A stretch of 64,000 nucleotides of DNA from Plasmodium brasilianum (taxonomy: Eukaryota; Apicomplexa; Aconoidasida; Haemosporida; Plasmodiidae), in the NCBI RefSeq assembly GCF_023973825.1, contig NC_090126.1, positions 2,563,001 through 2,627,000 of the forward strand, in the 5' to 3' direction. The notes below the pieces were generated by a model. The model was not told the origin of the DNA, did not search any database, and saw only the letters and a list, made by a program, of their open reading frames with translations. A program made the translations under genes and the position numbers. Position 1 is the first letter of the stretch; each line of letters opens with the position of its first letter. Of the stretch, positions 61,850-64,000 are shown one piece after another.

Positions 61850-64000
61850 CTTGCATTTTTCCTTTATATTGCACATTACTTTACATTTTTCTACTTCTTT
61901 GTTCCATTATGACATTGAAATATTTAAGAAATGTTTTTCATTGACAACAAATGTTTGCTTTTTTGTATTATCTGAATATGCATTGAATGTATGCTTATTA
62001 ATTTATAAAATATGTTTTCTTGATATTCGAGCGGATTTATATACGTCCTTATAGTTAACTATGAAACTTATTTGTGTATCATTTTCTCTTATCGAATGAT
62101 ATATTTCTTTTATAAAGCGATATTCGTCTATTTTATTTATATTAACTTATTTTACTTATTTACCAAAACAGCTCTGTTAACAGTTATGTTTTTTTTTACT
62201 TCTAATTTTTTTCCTAAATTTACTTTTCTCTTCTATTTATTTATGGAATTATCAAAGTATGATTCACTATTTTTTATAATATTCTCATTTTTGCATTTTT
62301 AGATTATCATCATAAGTACGAGTATACACAGTTTTACTAGTATTTTTTTTTTTACATATTTATATTATTCTTGATAAAATTTTTTGTGCTCCAATTATTC
62401 TATATTTATTAGTTATATGTCATTTTTAATATATTAAATTTCGTATTCAAATGGCATGTTCTGTAATTCTCTTGCCAGTCCCATAAATCAGTTCTGTTCA
62501 AAATATTGTTCTATAAATATGTCCTTTTTTGATGTCAACTTTTTCTATATATGTATTTGTCTTTATAAAAATCTATTTTTTCTCTATGAATATTTTGTTT
62601 CTAGGTAATCTTATTATTTTTCCCTTTTTTTTCAAATTATTAAACCATTATACTTTTTTGAAATTTTGAGAAAGTTTTTTATGTTTTTCCTTTCATTTAT
62701 TCCTTAGAACTTTTTATTTTTCAATGGAAATGCTACTTCTATTATTTTCCATTATTTATTAATCCTTTTTTAAATTATGAAACCTTTTATATATGTTATT
62801 TGTAAGTTCTGCTATGCACATTACAGAGTATTCTCTTTTTTTGAATTTTAATTCTTCATTTTTGTATTCTTCTAGAAGTTGAATACATATTTATATGATA
62901 GTTTTGTATTTGTCCTTTATTTTAGATCATTTACATTTTTTATTATATTCTGTTCATGTACTTTTATTTTTTTTATAATTTCTTTTTCATCTTATATAGA
63001 ATGTTTCAAATTATGATGTTTTAATAATTCATTTTTATTTTTTTGTCAGAATGTTATGGTACTAATATTATAAGAAATTTCTCTTGTCTTCTTTTTATCT
63101 CTTTTGATTTTTTGAATATTTTCATTAGTAAGAACTAGGATATGAAAAGGACCGATTTATAAAATAAATTATTGCAATAAGTAAATGTTTAATATATTAT
63201 TAATATTTATGTTTTATGTTATTTTAATAAAAGGATAAATAAAATAATAAGAAGAAAGATTATAAAAATAGATGATATCTGTGTAATAGGTAATTTTTTT
63301 ACTGGATATGTAGCTTGTTTTTAAATATATATATTATTTACGGTGGTTATTTCAAAAATATAGAAACATGTAGCATTAGGGGTACATGGAATTTTGGGGG
63401 ATACAAAAGTAAAAAGAGAAAGTGAGCTGGACTTCGATGCTTAAAGAGATAACATAATAGTTTCTAGTTTATGGAGAGTTATTATAACTTGAGCTTCTGG
63501 AACCCGTAACATAGATTTTCCTGTAATTTTTAGGGATGGAGATTTAGAATTTATAAGAACTTGTCATTTTTCAGGTTGCATATGTTTTATTCGATTTGTA
63601 TATTTGGATATTCAGGTGATGATGATATTTGAACTTCTTCTTCCGATTCACATAAAGGTGGGAGTTGTAGTTTCTGTTTATTTTTATCTGTTTCTTCGGA
63701 ATTTTTTGCAAAATTTTTTTCTGTTAAAACATAGGATCCAGATGAAACATCATGTATTATTTGTGCTTATTTTGGTCATCTTGTTTCTATGTTTTTAGAT
63801 AAAGGTTGAGGAGATGATACTATATTCAAGGATTGTCATTCGTTAAGTCTTTAAAACAATAAGAATTAAGTACCTTGTTAACTATGTACTTTTTTGTTGT
63901 TTTCTTTTTTTTCTTTAGTTTTTTGTTAGTTTTTTTAGTAAAATGTTTCAAATAGTTTTTTATTTTCATTAAAATGCAGCTTTTTTGTCTCAATTCCCAC
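61850..64000 (-). pseudogene. Second STP1-type pseudogene, running off the right edge
   Basis: Parallel to the relic at 43.5-46.3 kb. From the right edge downward: a Lys-rich piece and LNSYCFKDLTNDNP (about 63880-63830), matching the STP1 segment before the Pro/Gln-rich middle. The middle includes KQKLQLPPLCESEEEVQISS at about 63690-63630. The C-terminal Trp-domain remnant KKDIFIEQYFEQN.FMGLAREL lies at about 62535-62460 and is the counterpart of the LTEEYQNML part of the first copy. LCILVLMMII, stop, KCKNENIIKNSESYFDN lies at about 62325-62250 and aligns with CILVLRMILEEFKKEEYIRN of the first copy. Further Glu/Lys-rich matter reaches about 61850 (FLNISMS, stop, WNKEVEK). Stops and frame changes occur throughout. 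The N-terminal exons lie outside the window. The plus-strand ORFs at 61851-62302 and 63604-63798 are the antisense of this relic. Confidence 0.7.

Noticed and set aside
63604..63798. Plus-strand ORF near the right edge
   Set aside because: It is the antisense of the Pro/Gln/Glu-rich middle of the second STP1 relic.
1..64000. Telomere repeats, tRNA or rRNA genes
   Set aside because: I looked for heptamer telomere-type arrays and for G+C-rich RNA-gene islands and found none, so the chromosome end itself is outside the window.

Overview
The window is a block of nuclear subtelomeric DNA from a malaria parasite, most likely Plasmodium malariae or its near-identical monkey-derived form. Three things point there. 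The DNA is extremely A+T-rich, with long poly-A/T and (AT)n runs. The genes are two- and three-exon, with a short first exon, and encode exported or surface-variant proteins (PIR, STP1, RxL-motif exported proteins). There are also decayed copies of the two-exon fam-l and fam-m families, which I know as hallmarks of P. malariae. I see no housekeeping gene, tRNA, rRNA or telomere repeat.

Five genes look intact once short introns are allowed for: a PIR gene at 126-1850 (+); an exported two-membrane-span protein at 12374-13242 (+); an exported two-span protein at 17301-18102 (-); an exported repeat/one-span protein at 32806-33643 (-); and a PIR gene at 50421-52218 (-). I placed the exons by hand from GT/AG borders, preserved reading frame and family motifs. 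All introns are phase 0 and 119-136 nt long.

The rest of the recognisable coding matter is broken. There is a lightly damaged PIR (54894-56130, +) and two older PIR fossils (about 8900-9390 and 15999-16440, +). There are two fam-m relics (about 6405-7155 and 39737-40368, +) and one fam-l relic (about 21390-22115, +). Two STP1-type pseudogenes lie on the minus strand (about 43520-46260, and about 61850 to the right edge). A broken paralogue of the 17.3 kb exported gene sits at 59080-59668 (-), and an unplaced exported-type relic at about 36600-37230 (+). The most unusual item is a decayed repeat-rich membrane protein at 27685-30460 (+). It has an exact 105-bp repeat in an A-B-A-B pattern, then a second block of 63-bp-period repeats, then a glycine/alanine/serine-rich region between two membrane spans.

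Between these lie long A+T-rich stretches in which I find no gene. The intact proteins share one theme: a signal sequence on exon 1 and an RxL export motif early in exon 2, or a PIR ectodomain with one C-terminal membrane span and a basic tail. All are expected to act at or beyond the parasite surface in the infected red cell. The window reads as a working reservoir of host-interface genes inside a larger gene graveyard.
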